Positions 23,085-31,929 of a stretch of DNA of 64,000 bases are shown in pieces. How positions within the stretch are numbered: the stretch's first letter is position 1; the number at the start of each line of letters is the position of its first letter. The position numbers and the translations under genes were made by a program. The notes below the pieces were generated by a model. The model was not told the origin of the DNA. It saw only the letters and a list, made by a program, of their open reading frames with translations, and searched no databases. This stretch comes from Bacillus sp. SJS (lineage in GTDB: Bacteria > Bacillota > Bacilli > Bacillales > Bacillaceae): assembly GCF_000732485.2 (NCBI RefSeq), contig NZ_JAQV02000031.1, positions 62,001-126,000 of the forward strand, given 5' to 3'.

Positions 23085-24380
23085 ATGATCTTTAAAAAAC
23101 AAAGACAAAAGTTGGAACAGCCCGAATCGATCAGAGAAGAGAAAGAACTTATAACAATCAATCCAAACATTGAAACAATGAAACAAATACAAATGATAGA
23201 CCTGAAAGACGAAGATTTGCAAGTCATTAGAAGCTTGCGTCAAGCTGCAGAAACGAATATATCTGAAATCGTTGACAGATTCTATAAAACTTTAGGGCAT
23301 CAAAAGTCATTGCTCACTATTATCGAGGATCACAGCTCAATAGAACGATTAAAAAAAACACTCAAACAGCATATTATCGAAATATTTGAAGGAGAGATCA
23401 CGGACACTTATATCGAAAAAAGAGTGCGCATCGCTCATGTACATGTCAAAATCGGATTAGAATCAAAATGGTATATGTGTGCGTTTCAGGATCTATTTTT
23501 ATCTATCATCAGCTTAATTGAGCAGACGGATCTGGAGAATGATGATAAGCTGAAAGCCGTAAAGGCTGTATCAAAGATTCTAAATCTTGAGCAGCAATTA
23601 GTGCTGGAGGCTTATGATGCTGAAACGGCAAGATTGAAACAGCAAGCAGAAGAAGAAAAAAAGCTGATTAGAGAAAATGTTTCCAGCGCCTCTCAAAATC
23701 TGGCGGCTATTTCAGAAGAAACCAATGCAGCCTTCCAGCAGCTGGAATCTCAGGCGAAAGCTATCGTATCCCTTGCAAACAGCGCTGCTGACCTATCTGC
23801 GCTGACGGAGGAAAGGGCGGCCTTTGGAAAAGAGCAGCTAAACAAGCAGAATTCAAATATGGTAAACATACAAAGTTCAGTTGAAGACATATCGCAGGAT
23901 ACAGCAGTGCTTTTGGACATCTCGAAAAGAATGCAGGAAATCGTTGCAATCGTTACAGGCATTGCAGATCAGACTAATTTGCTTTCACTGAATGCAGCGA
24001 TAGAAGCTGCGAGAGCCGGGGAGCAGGGGAAGGGGTTTGCGGTTGTGGCAGGAGAAGTCCGCAAGCTTTCTGAGCAGACCAAAAAATCAGTCGAGAATGT
24101 TTCTGCTTTAATTATGAATACTAATTCACAAACTGAAAAGCTTACCCAATCACTTGGGAAAATAACGGCAGCGGTTCAAACAGGCAATACCAGCATGAAA
24201 GAAACGAAAAATCACTTTGAACAGATTTTAACTGCGATGGCGGAAACTAAGCTGCAAAATGATAAGATTGAAATTGAATTAACCAGCTTCAATGAAGTGG
24301 TTCTGGATCTGGGGAAAGCATTTCATGAGGTTGCTTTCTCAGCGGACAGGCTTACCAGTATTACTCAGGAAATGGACTAA
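23085..24380 (+). CDS. hemAT: Heme-based aerotactic transducer (globin-coupled chemoreceptor)
   Basis: 431 residues, soluble, with no membrane helix. Residues about 35-185 are a globin-coupled sensor domain, with the proximal histidine in [12 protein letters not shown] (about residue 118-120). A coiled coil leads to a methyl-accepting chemotaxis domain (about 240-431) with the highly conserved hairpin tip segment [17 protein letters not shown] and [13 protein letters not shown]. HemAT binds O2 and signals through CheA. AGGAGG lies upstream of the ATG. A strong terminator follows, so it is monocistronic. Confidence 0.95.
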   Translation: MIFKKQRQKLEQPESIREEKELITINPNIETMKQIQMIDLKDEDLQVIRSLRQAAETNISEIVDRFYKTLGHQKSLLTIIEDHSSIERLKKTLKQHIIEIFEGEITDTYIEKRVRIAHVHVKIGLESKWYMCAFQDLFLSIISLIEQTDLENDDKLKAVKAVSKILNLEQQLVLEAYDAETARLKQQAEEEKKLIRENVSSASQNLAAISEETNAAFQQLESQAKAIVSLANSAADLSALTEERAAFGKEQLNKQNSNMVNIQSSVEDISQDTAVLLDISKRMQEIVAIVTGIADQTNLLSLNAAIEAARAGEQGKGFAVVAGEVRKLSEQTKKSVENVSALIMNTNSQTEKLTQSLGKITAAVQTGNTSMKETKNHFEQILTAMAETKLQNDKIEIELTSFNEVVLDLGKAFHEVAFSADRLTSITQEMD

Positions 24381-24435
24381 GCTGCAGGAAAGAAAGTGAA
24401 CCCTTCTTCGTTTTATTCTCATGATTTGATCTGTA

Positions 24436-24471
24436 AAAAGAGGTGTCTGCAACGAAGCAGACACCTCTTTT
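24436..24471 (+). terminator. Terminator after hemAT
   Basis: A perfect 15-bp stem (24436-24450 with 24457-24471) around AACGAA, ending in TTTT. It can also serve the convergent small gene at 24490. Confidence 0.9.
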
Positions 24472-24489
24472 CATTATCTCTGACCTTGC

Positions 24490-24753
24490 CTAGCTTTCAC
24501 GCACAAATACAGCAAGGCCGAAAACACCGAGTCTTTCACTTGTAATCTGCTCAAAGCCATTTGATCGCAGACATTCTGCCGCATCCCGATAGCGCATACC
24601 ATTTTGAAGCAAACGCTGGCAAGGCTTAGCGCTTCCAATTACAGAAGCTTCAACAATGGTCCGCGGTGCACGGCGGTCCAATGGATTTCGCTGCCATAGA
24701 ATCGTTACAGAGTCAGGAGGCTTTGGTATTGATACACTTTGATTGCCTATCAT
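24490..24753 (-). CDS. Conserved-looking small protein, unknown function
   Basis: 87 residues beginning MIGNQSVSIPKPPDSV after ATG 24753 (AAAGAGG 5 nt upstream). GTG 24759 is an alternative. It is soluble, with no signal peptide, two Cys (KPCQRLL and AAECLRS), and two repeated mixed alpha/beta segments. The gene is not recognised. It ends at the bidirectional hemAT terminator. The good ribosome site and the end at a terminator argue for a real gene. Confidence 0.6.
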   Translation of the reverse strand: MIGNQSVSIPKPPDSVTILWQRNPLDRRAPRTIVEASVIGSAKPCQRLLQNGMRYRDAAECLRSNGFEQITSERLGVFGLAVFVRES

Positions 24754-24759
24754 TATCAC

Positions 24760-25108
24760 CTCTTTTCATTCCATCTATTTTAGTAAATGAAAGAACAGGG
24801 AGGTTGCTTGTACAGGAGCTTATTTTTTAAAAAAATGGCGATGTAACCGCCGCAATTAATGGATTCACACTTGTTCATGAAGCGGAATGCGGGAGAACCC
24901 TCTTAAGAAGCTGGATTGGTACACCAGCAGCGGGTATGAACCCCAAGCTAAACAAAGGTAAAGATAAAAAAGACTGCGGGCAATGGAACACCCCGCATCA
25001 TTCGTGAATCGCTGTGGCGGTATTGCTCTTTCTCCATGAACTAAAAAGATAGTCCTTTTTTTGAAAGAAGTGGAGACCAGTCACCCCATATAGCCGTTAT
25101 TAGACGGT
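24760..25108. other. Intergenic stretch between the small gene and the ger operon
   Basis: About 350 nt without a confident gene. A forward open frame of about 57 codons (from about 24837 to a TGA near 25005) reads sensibly (for example GFTLVHEAECGRTLL) but has no start with a ribosome site. It may be a gene remnant. No clear terminator for the ger operon was found here. Confidence 0.35.
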
Positions 25109-26182
25109 TCATTCCATAATGCCGGCATGAAGAATGGTTACCTTTACATTAACGTCAATTGGCATTTTGTCATATTGCTGATCCCATTCCTTTTTTGAAA
25201 AAGACCGGTTTTGCATCGCTTTCCGTTTCAGCCCAATTGGATCAACTTGGTTTTCCTTAAACGATTGAATCAGCTGCTTTATTTTGGTTCTGACTTTTTT
25301 ATCTGTCGCTAATTCAATTCTGCGCATAACATCCTTGTTTGTCATTCTAAGCCCGCCGCCCTCTGAAATTCTTCCTTTTACCTCCAGATTGAGTTCGGCA
25401 TAATAATGAGCCCCTTTTTTCTTTATTTTTAGATCAGGTTTTGAAAAAAGGTTTTCGATTGAAAGATTCTTTCCTTTATAGCTGACTTCAAAAATTCCCT
25501 TCTCGATTTTGTCGCTTGTCATTTTTAAATAATAGGCATCTTCAGCACTGATTTTCTGTACCAGCTTGTCCGCTTTAAAAATACCAATACCCGTAATAAT
25601 GAGCTTGCTGTCAAATTGACGGACAATCGGCATAAAAGCATCCAGTCCTTTTCCGTAATAACGGTATAAAAAACCATGCAGATTGGTTTTTGGAAGGGAT
25701 TGCTCCATACTTTGCTGAATCAGATCAAAAATATAATTAGATGTGGGGATGGTGGTGCTGTAGTTTGCTTTGATGATTTCCTGCGCACTTTTTTCAGCAA
25801 GCGCCAAATAGATATCCCGTCCAATTTCAGGATCCCGCTGTAAGTTATCAAGAAGCGCGGCAATTCCATGCTCAGCCAGGGTCTCGCTAAATAAAACCAC
25901 TCCCACACGCCCGATCACGATCGGTTTTGTTGTTTCATTTTGAAGCTTCTGCCGGATTTGTTTGCTTGTGTGGCCTGAAGCTGAAAAGGATTCATCTGAG
26001 GGAAGGGATTGCTGGCCATGTGGAATAGAAGTGGAACCTCCCGTACCAAGGATGACATCGTCATCAACATAATCATATCCAATCGTTTTAATGAGCTGCA
26101 GTTCTTCTAAAATTTGCTGTTGTGGAATGCACCCGCTCAAAGCCAGAGCAGATGAAAACAAGATAAGGACTGTCTTTTTCAT
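25109..26182 (-). CDS. Spore germinant receptor lipoprotein subunit, GerAC family
   Basis: 357 residues with a lipoprotein signal (MKKTVLILFSS, lipobox LSGC), followed by an N-terminal domain and a C-terminal GerAC domain (about 190-350). C subunits anchor in the outer face of the inner spore membrane and are needed for germinant response. Start 26182 is chosen because it gives the normal lipoprotein N-terminus, has AAGGAAGAG upstream and overlaps the preceding B-subunit stop as ATGA. A longer in-frame start at 26215 would add 11 unlikely residues. Confidence 0.93.
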   Translation of the reverse strand: MKKTVLILFSSALALSGCIPQQQILEELQLIKTIGYDYVDDDVILGTGGSTSIPHGQQSLPSDESFSASGHTSKQIRQKLQNETTKPIVIGRVGVVLFSETLAEHGIAALLDNLQRDPEIGRDIYLALAEKSAQEIIKANYSTTIPTSNYIFDLIQQSMEQSLPKTNLHGFLYRYYGKGLDAFMPIVRQFDSKLIITGIGIFKADKLVQKISAEDAYYLKMTSDKIEKGIFEVSYKGKNLSIENLFSKPDLKIKKKGAHYYAELNLEVKGRISEGGGLRMTNKDVMRRIELATDKKVRTKIKQLIQSFKENQVDPIGLKRKAMQNRSFSKKEWDQQYDKMPIDVNVKVTILHAGIME

Positions 26183-27273
26183 TGAGCTCTTCCTTTTTTT
26201 ATAAATAGATGACATAGATACAAAAAGGGAATATACACATAGGCGATATAAAATCCTGCTGTATTGGCATAGAAATTTAGCTGATCAATCTGTGGACGCT
26301 CGGTAATCATAATAGACAGCGCTAAGATGACGATGGCCACTCCTCTCAGCGAGATCCGCTGCGTCATGAATGTGAACCGGTTTAATGCTCTGCTTGCTGC
26401 CCAAAGACCGAGTGCGATATTTGAGATAACAACAAACAGCCAGGCCGCGATGCCTATATACTCAAAACGTTCGATGATAACCAGGTCAACAATTTTCCAA
26501 AGCGTTAAAGTAGACCAGATCGTGGTCCGAAGCTGATCCTGATCAAAATACACAAAGGAAGTAAATATGGTAAGCAAATAAACGCCTATTGTTACCAGGA
26601 TACTATAGTAAGCCCATTTTTCCGATTTGGGGCCGTTTTTAATAAAAGGATAGAAAATCAAAATCATTTCATAGCCTAAATAATTGAGCGTCATCGTTTG
26701 TGAGGCTTCCAGAATATCCGGAATGGAATGCGAAAAAATTGGAAGAAGGTTCCCGATATGGGCTTCTTTCAGCGGGAAATACTTGACGAATAGGAGCGGA
26801 ATGGAGTAAATCACACTTAAAAAGCAAATTCCGGTTACGACCCTGAATCCGTTCGTAACAAACGAATAGGCCAAAAGCAAGATTAAGACGACAAAAATCC
26901 AATGGTACGTTTCTGGAAACATCCAAACTTGAATAACCTCTACATATGTCCTCAAATTCAGAAGGACTAAAAGTGAGGCATAACCGACAAAAAGAGTATT
27001 CAGAAGATTCCCTGCGTATTTGCCAAAAATCCGATGGTGAATGGAGATGATATCGTTACCTTCTTTTGTCAATATTCGATAGCACAGCCACATGACCCCC
27101 ATGATCGATAGCCCCGAAAGGATAACCGATATCCACGCATCATGTCCTGCTGACTTGGCCACATACCGCTCGAAGCCCAGGACTGCGACGCCTATTTGCT
27201 GAGAGTGAATGAGATAGAAAACAAAAAAAGGGGAGACTTGTTTGTTTTCAGGCAGAGATAGGGTGTTCACCAA
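26179..27273 (-). CDS. Spore germinant receptor membrane subunit, GerAB family
   Basis: 364 residues, ten predicted hydrophobic segments, of the APC-related GerAB family. It begins with the usual short polar stretch and QVSPFFVFYLIHSQQIGVAVLGFERY, includes WISVILSG and an SMIM-like ITERPQID near the end. GerAB subunits bind amino acid germinants in characterised receptors. The start is TTG 27273 (or GTG 27270) behind AAGGAGGG. It is the second gene of the operon, 12 nt after the A subunit. Confidence 0.93.
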   Translation of the reverse strand: MVNTLSLPENKQVSPFFVFYLIHSQQIGVAVLGFERYVAKSAGHDAWISVILSGLSIMGVMWLCYRILTKEGNDIISIHHRIFGKYAGNLLNTLFVGYASLLVLLNLRTYVEVIQVWMFPETYHWIFVVLILLLAYSFVTNGFRVVTGICFLSVIYSIPLLFVKYFPLKEAHIGNLLPIFSHSIPDILEASQTMTLNYLGYEMILIFYPFIKNGPKSEKWAYYSILVTIGVYLLTIFTSFVYFDQDQLRTTIWSTLTLWKIVDLVIIERFEYIGIAAWLFVVISNIALGLWAASRALNRFTFMTQRISLRGVAIVILALSIMITERPQIDQLNFYANTAGFYIAYVYIPFLYLCHLFIKKGRAQ

Positions 27274-27285
27274 AAGCTCCCTCCT

Positions 27286-28782
27286 TTATGTTTCTTCTAT
27301 ATCAGGCTTTCTTCGCTTTGGCGGCGGCTCAAACCTGAATGGATTTGGTGACCGCATTTGCTGCGGCTTCTTTCCCTGCATCCGAAACGGCAGCCTGAAA
27401 AGGGAATCCTTTAAATCGCGCCATCTGGCGGGATAAACAGGGGCAATATAGGGCCTGCCAAAAGAGGAAAGACTGAGAATGTGGCTGATAAAAAATCCAA
27501 AGCATACGAAAACCCCGAAAATTCCCCACAGCTGTCCGCAAACAATAAACGGGAAACGAATAAGGCGGATCGTATTTCCCATTTGATAGATCGGAGTGGT
27601 AAAGGAAGCTAATGCGGCCAGTGCTACAATAATAAGCAGGACATTACTCGTCAGCCCCGCTTCGACTGCTGCCGTTCCAATCACGATACCGCCGACGATC
27701 CCGATGGTCTGTCCGATTTTTTGCGGAAGCCTGGCTCCTGCTTCACGCAAAAGCTCAATGGTCAGTTCTAAAATAATGGCCTCTATAATCGGAGGAAAAG
27801 GAATTCCGCTTCTTGAAGCAATGAGCGGATCAAGCAGATTGGATGGAATCATTTCGTAGTGATAGGTTAAAACCGCGACATACAAGGAAGTGGAAACAAC
27901 TGAAAAAAACACGGCAAAAAGCCGGATGAGCCGAAATACGGAAGCTACTGGCCATGGAAGAAAATAATCTTCAAAAGCAGAAAAAAATTCGATTAAGGTG
28001 GTAGGGCTTAACAGGGCATGAGGCGAGCCATCAACGAATACGGCGATTTTCCCCTCTGCCACCTCGCTTGATACCCGGTCTGGTCTTTCAGTATCCATCA
28101 TTTGCGGAAATGGTGACGTGCTGTTGTTGGATATAAGCTGTAAAATAAACGAGCTATCTGCTATTTGATCAAATTGTATATTCTTTATATGGGTAAGGAT
28201 GGTTTCTGCATTGGCGGGATTTGCAGCATCCTCCAAATAAACAACCGCAACACGTGTTTTAGAAATTGTGCCGACCTTTGTTTCCTGAATGATTAGCTTC
28301 CTTGTGGGCATTCTTTTGCGAATCAAATTCAGGTTCGAGTCAATCGCTTCCACAAAAGCTTCTTTAGGTCCGACCACACTGTATTCTACTTCGGGCTGGC
28401 CAATCGGTCTTTTTTCAATTAATGGAGCAGCTGTCAAAAGCGCTTCGGATGACTCTTTTCCTGGAAGAATCAACACGTGACCTCGTACAAGGAATTCTTC
28501 AGCTTCATCAGGATTATCCGTAATTTTTGAATCATCAATCGGAAGGTTTGACTTCAGCTTATACAAAGAATGGTTATGATTAGAATTCTGAACGATTGGC
28601 AAAATGAGTTGATGCAGGGTTTTTTTATTCGTAATGGATTGATAGTAGTGGATGCTGAATGAAGTGCCGTTAATCTCCTCTGAAACGAAATCAGAGGACT
28701 TTCTGCAGCTATCCAGCAAATCGGCAATCGTTCGAATTTGATGATTTGCATGAGCGGAATTTTGCTGTGATTGGGTTTCCAT
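27286..28782 (-). CDS. Spore germinant receptor A subunit, GerAA family
   Basis: 498 residues. A large hydrophilic N-terminal region (about 1-240) contains VRGHVLILPG and EVEYSVVGPKEAFVE, characteristic of GerAA, then DRVSSEVAEGKIAVFVDGSP. About four to five membrane segments follow (about 290-450) and a short basic, proline-rich tail. The start has GAAGGAG upstream. In the forespore-expressed ger operons transcription is by SigG; on the reverse strand a CATAATT with a poor upstream partner lies about 60 nt before the ATG, which is not enough to assign a promoter. The germinant cannot be told from sequence. Confidence 0.94.
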   Translation of the reverse strand: METQSQQNSAHANHQIRTIADLLDSCRKSSDFVSEEINGTSFSIHYYQSITNKKTLHQLILPIVQNSNHNHSLYKLKSNLPIDDSKITDNPDEAEEFLVRGHVLILPGKESSEALLTAAPLIEKRPIGQPEVEYSVVGPKEAFVEAIDSNLNLIRKRMPTRKLIIQETKVGTISKTRVAVVYLEDAANPANAETILTHIKNIQFDQIADSSFILQLISNNSTSPFPQMMDTERPDRVSSEVAEGKIAVFVDGSPHALLSPTTLIEFFSAFEDYFLPWPVASVFRLIRLFAVFFSVVSTSLYVAVLTYHYEMIPSNLLDPLIASRSGIPFPPIIEAIILELTIELLREAGARLPQKIGQTIGIVGGIVIGTAAVEAGLTSNVLLIIVALAALASFTTPIYQMGNTIRLIRFPFIVCGQLWGIFGVFVCFGFFISHILSLSSFGRPYIAPVYPARWRDLKDSLFRLPFRMQGKKPQQMRSPNPFRFEPPPKRRKPDIEET

Positions 28783-28876
28783 ATAATCTCCTTCTAAAGG
28801 CTGCTGCTCCGTTTAGCTTGCAGAAAAAGAAGGGGAATTATGCAAAACATGACAATTTTATGGGTTTCCTCTTTAT

Positions 28877-28903
28877 TTGACATAATACCCAAGCAGGTAT
28901 AAT
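28877..28903 (+). promoter_or_regulatory. cstR promoter with CstR-like operator in the spacer
   Basis: -35 TTGACA (28877-28882) and -10 TATAAT (28898-28903) are only 15 nt apart. The inverted repeat ATACC-N6-GGTAT (28885-28900) fills the spacer, so a bound repressor would block RNA polymerase: autoregulation. Confidence 0.7.
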
Positions 28904-28954
28904 ATATGCTTACTTCATTTCCTTCAAATGAGGAGAAACAAGGAGGAGAAATTA

Positions 28955-29215
28955 ATGGAATATGATAAAAATACATTAAACCGTCTGAAAAGAATTGAGG
29001 GACAGCTCAAAGGGGTCATTGGCATGATGGAACAGGGGAAAGACTGCCGGGAAATCGTCACTCAGCTGTCAGCTGCGAGGAACGCAATTGACCGGACAAT
29101 GGGAGTAATCGTCAGTCAAAATCTGGAGGAATGCGTCAGGGAAAACATCGCGAAAGGTGAATCAACGGACCATTTAGTGAAACAGGCTGTAGAATTATTA
29201 GTTAAAAGCAGGTAA
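28955..29215 (+). CDS. cstR: Persulfide-sensing repressor CstR (CsoR family)
   Basis: 86 residues, all-helical CsoR/DUF156 fold. The two reactive cysteines are in EQGKDCREI and NLEECVREN. The histidine that CsoR uses for copper is absent, since the segment before the second Cys reads SQNLEEC as in staphylococcal CstR. This points to sensing of persulfide or polysulfide rather than copper. The start at 28955 gives the family length and has AGGAGG about 6 nt upstream. It lies ahead of a sulfur-handling operon and its own promoter has an operator. Confidence 0.93.
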   Translation: MEYDKNTLNRLKRIEGQLKGVIGMMEQGKDCREIVTQLSAARNAIDRTMGVIVSQNLEECVRENIAKGESTDHLVKQAVELLVKSR

Positions 29216-29226
29216 AGACTTTGAGG

Positions 29227-29271
29227 TTGACAAAACAAAAGCAATTTTGTATTGTTATACCCACAGGGGTA
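29227..29271 (+). promoter_or_regulatory. Promoter of the yrkE operon with CstR-like operator 1
   Basis: -35 TTGACA (29227-29232), 17 nt, -10 TATTGT (29250-29255). The repeat TATACCC-ACA-GGGGTA (29256-29271) begins directly after the -10 and would overlap the transcription start. Confidence 0.7.
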
Positions 29272-29298
29272 CCTTACCTGTTTATTTTTTTGCAAAAA

Positions 29299-29318
29299 AT
29301 ATACCCCTACAGGTATAT
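29299..29318 (+). promoter_or_regulatory. CstR-like operator 2
   Basis: A perfect inverted repeat with arms ATATACC and GGTATAT and the 6-nt centre CCTACA. Confidence 0.65.
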
Positions 29319-29352
29319 TTTTTATTAATCAATATCTTTTTTTTGAGTTTTT

Positions 29353-29370
29353 ATATACCTATAGGGGTAA
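29353..29370 (+). promoter_or_regulatory. CstR-like operator 3
   Basis: ATATACC-N6-GGTAA (ATATACCTATAGGGGTAA) lies 20 nt before yrkE, close to its ribosome site. It matches the other operators in the ATACC-N6-GGTAT core. Confidence 0.6.
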
Positions 29371-29390
29371 TTAAAAAAGGAGGCAATAAT

Positions 29391-29870
29391 ATGTCTGAAC
29401 GAAAAAAAACAACCATTATCCTTTTCAGCGGTGATTACGATAAGGCAATGGCTGCTTACATTATTGCAAATGGAGCAGCCGTCTATGATCATGAGGTTAC
29501 CATCTTTCATACATTCTGGGGGCTGAATGCATTAAGGAAAGATGAACCTTACCACGGCAAGAAAGGCGTTTTTGAAAAGATGTTTGCTAAAATGATGCCC
29601 CGCGGTGCTGACAAGATGGGGATTTCAAAGATGAACTTTGCAGGCATTGGACCTAAAATGATCAAGCATGTCATAAAGAAGCATCATGCCATGACCCTTC
29701 CTCAGCTGATTGACATGGCACAGGAACAGAATATTAAACTGATTGCATGCACCATGACGATGGATTTGCTCGGACTTCAGCAGGGAGAACTGCTTGAAAA
29801 TATTGAGTATGCCGGTGTCGCTGCCTACCTTGGGGATGCAGAAAATGGACATGTAAATCTTTTTATTTAA
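29391..29870 (+). CDS. yrkE: DsrE/DsrF-like sulfur-relay protein (YrkE)
   Basis: 159 residues of the DsrE2/DsrE-like family. It opens with TTIILFSGDYDKAMAAYIIA, has a basic amphipathic middle (MFAKMMPRGADKMG), and carries the single conserved cysteine in KLIACTMTMDLLG, which would carry a persulfide. Such proteins pass sulfane sulfur to TusA or rhodanese partners, both encoded just downstream. The ATG at 29391 follows AAAAAGGAGG. An upstream in-frame start is excluded because it would lie in the operator region. Confidence 0.88.
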   Translation: MSERKKTTIILFSGDYDKAMAAYIIANGAAVYDHEVTIFHTFWGLNALRKDEPYHGKKGVFEKMFAKMMPRGADKMGISKMNFAGIGPKMIKHVIKKHHAMTLPQLIDMAQEQNIKLIACTMTMDLLGLQQGELLENIEYAGVAAYLGDAENGHVNLFI

Positions 29871-29887
29871 ATAGAGGAGGTATGAAA

Positions 29888-30454
29888 ATGAATTCGATTA
29901 AATCAGATGTGGTATTGGATGCAAAAGGGCTTGCGTGCCCAATGCCGATTGTTAAAACGAAAAAGGCGATGGCTAGTCTTTTGTCAGGACAAGTACTGGA
30001 AGTACAGGCAACAGATAAAGGGTCCAAAGCAGATTTGAAGGCATGGGCAGAGAGCGCAGGCCATCAATATATCGGTACGGTAGCAAACAGAGATGTATTA
30101 AAGCATTTTCTCAGGAAGTCCGCTGATGAGGAAGCGAAAAATCGATTCTCCAGAACGATCCATAACGAGGAACTTCTGCTTAAACTCAATCCAAATTCCG
30201 ATGCGGTCGTTTTGGATGTCAGGGAGGAAGCAGAATTTGCATTCAGCCACATACCCAATGCGGTATCTATACCCCTGGGGGAATTAAAAGAACGGGTAAG
30301 TGAACTTGACCATAAAGCAGCCATTTATGTTGTTTGCCGAACCGGCAGCAGGAGTGATCTGGCCGCGCAGCAGCTCGAATCAGCAGGTTTTCAAAACGTA
30401 TATAATGTCGTCCCGGGCATGAGCAAGTGGACTGGGGAGACAACAGGGCTATAA
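29888..30454 (+). CDS. yrkF: TusA-rhodanese fusion protein (YrkF)
   Basis: 188 residues. Residues about 6-78 are a TusA domain with the [12 protein letters not shown] motif. Residues about 90-185 are a rhodanese domain with the active-site loop CRTGSRSD. The protein joins two sulfur-carrier activities and resembles parts of staphylococcal CstA. ATG 29888 has GAGGAGG 7 nt upstream; ATG 29882 is too close. It lies 17 nt after yrkE in the persulfide operon. Confidence 0.92.
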   Translation: MNSIKSDVVLDAKGLACPMPIVKTKKAMASLLSGQVLEVQATDKGSKADLKAWAESAGHQYIGTVANRDVLKHFLRKSADEEAKNRFSRTIHNEELLLKLNPNSDAVVLDVREEAEFAFSHIPNAVSIPLGELKERVSELDHKAAIYVVCRTGSRSDLAAQQLESAGFQNVYNVVPGMSKWTGETTGL

Positions 30455-30495
30455 AAAAATTTTTGTTCACAAATACGGTAGGGGGTATTATATAT

Positions 30496-31623
30496 ATGTC
30501 ATACATTCCACTAACAGCTAAAGAAGTTGCGAAAAAAGTAATCCGAAAAGATTCGCTTTTTATCTTAGACGTTCGAAATCAAAACGATTTTAGTGATTGG
30601 AAAATCGAAGGTGAAAACTTCGAGTACCTAAATGTGCCTTACTTTGATCTATTAGATGGCATTGAAGGAATTCTGGAAAAACTGCCAAAAGATAAGGATG
30701 TGCTTGTCGTTTGTGCAAAAGAAGGATCCTCTGTCATGGTAGCAGATATGCTTGCTGATGCGGGAAGAGATGTGTTTTATCTGGAAGGAGGCATGAAGGC
30801 ATGGAGCGAGCACTTGGAACCGGTAAAAGCTGGTGACTTGCTGGGGGTAGGAGAAATTTATCAATTTGTACGCCTCGGCAAAGGGTGCCTCTCCTATATG
30901 ATTCTGTCAAACGGTGAGGCGGCTGTTATTGACGCAACGAGGATGACAGATGTTTTCACAGAGTTTGCGAGGCAGGCAGGTGCCGAAATCAAGCATGTAT
31001 TTGATACTCATCTTCATGCAGATCACATATCCGGCGGCAGGAAAATTGCTGAAAAAACGAATGCGGCATACTGGCTCCCTCCCAAGGATGCAGAGAAAGC
31101 TGCGTTTTCGTATCACCCACTTAAGGATGGTATGAAAATCAAAATTGGCAGCACGGAGATGAGTATTGAGGCCATGTACACACCTGGCCATACCATTGGT
31201 TCCACATCCTTTATTATTGACGGCATGTATCTATTATCGGGTGATATCCTCTTTATCGATTCAATCGGCAGACCGGACTTGGCAGGTCTTGCAGAGGATT
31301 GGGTCAGCGACTTAAGAGAGTCTTTGTATACCCGGTATGGAAAGCTTTCTGAAGACCTGCTAGTCCTGCCAGCCCACTTTATGCAGATCAGTGAATTAAA
31401 CAAAGATGGATCTGTTGGAAAAAAGCTAGGAACATTAAAGGAAAAAAATCATGGTTTGAATATCCGTGATGAGAAGGAGTTCAGAGAACTTGTTACAGAA
31501 AACCTTCCTCCTCAGCCGAACGCCTATCAGGAAATACGCGAAATGAACATGGGTAGAATCAGCCCGGATGAAGAAACGCAGCGGGACATGGAAATGGGAC
31601 CGAACCGCTGTGCCGTTAGATAA
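30496..31623 (+). CDS. yrkH: Rhodanese-metallo-beta-lactamase protein, CstB/persulfide-dioxygenase-like (YrkH)
   Basis: 375 residues. An N-terminal rhodanese domain (about 1-115) has the catalytic Cys in VVCAKEGSS. It is followed by a metallo-beta-lactamase domain (about 118-330) with [30 protein letters not shown] and LPAH, giving one mononuclear iron site as in ETHE1-type persulfide dioxygenases. Staphylococcal CstB combines similar activities. ATG 30496 has AGGGGG upstream. The rhodanese precedes the MBL domain here. Role: oxidation of low-molecular-weight persulfides to sulfite or thiosulfate (inferred). Confidence 0.9.
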   Translation: MSYIPLTAKEVAKKVIRKDSLFILDVRNQNDFSDWKIEGENFEYLNVPYFDLLDGIEGILEKLPKDKDVLVVCAKEGSSVMVADMLADAGRDVFYLEGGMKAWSEHLEPVKAGDLLGVGEIYQFVRLGKGCLSYMILSNGEAAVIDATRMTDVFTEFARQAGAEIKHVFDTHLHADHISGGRKIAEKTNAAYWLPPKDAEKAAFSYHPLKDGMKIKIGSTEMSIEAMYTPGHTIGSTSFIIDGMYLLSGDILFIDSIGRPDLAGLAEDWVSDLRESLYTRYGKLSEDLLVLPAHFMQISELNKDGSVGKKLGTLKEKNHGLNIRDEKEFRELVTENLPPQPNAYQEIREMNMGRISPDEETQRDMEMGPNRCAVR

Positions 31624-31651
31624 TGGATAGAAAAAAAGGAGAGATAATTTC

Positions 31652-31879
31652 ATGAATTCACATAAAGTGCTTGATGCAAAAGGGCTCGCTTGTCCAATGC
31701 CGATCGTGAAAACAAAAAAAGCGATGAATGATTTAGAGAAGGGTCAGATTTTAGAGGTTCACGCTACCGATAAAGGGGCAAAAGCGGATCTCGCTGCCTG
31801 GACTGCATCAGGCGGACATGAATTATTGGAAACAGCCGCTGAAGGAGAAGTTCTAAAGTTTTGGATTCAAAAAGGATAA
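31652..31879 (+). CDS. yrkI: TusA-like sulfur carrier (YrkI)
   Basis: 75 residues, a single TusA domain with [12 protein letters not shown]. The N-terminal half is very like the TusA half of the fusion protein two genes upstream, so one probably arose by duplication. Its ribosome site is AAGGAGAG. The intergenic gap to the next gene holds a short imperfect hairpin (about 31887-31910). Confidence 0.93.
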   Translation: MNSHKVLDAKGLACPMPIVKTKKAMNDLEKGQILEVHATDKGAKADLAAWTASGGHELLETAAEGEVLKFWIQKG

Positions 31880-31929
31880 AGAAGAGAGGGACCTGAAAGG
31901 GTTCCTCATTTCTTAGGGAGGAACCAAAC

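Noticed and set aside
29247-29390. Longer YrkE N-terminus
   Set aside because: The in-frame extension runs through the promoter and operators and has no ribosome site; ATG 29391 follows AAGGAGG.
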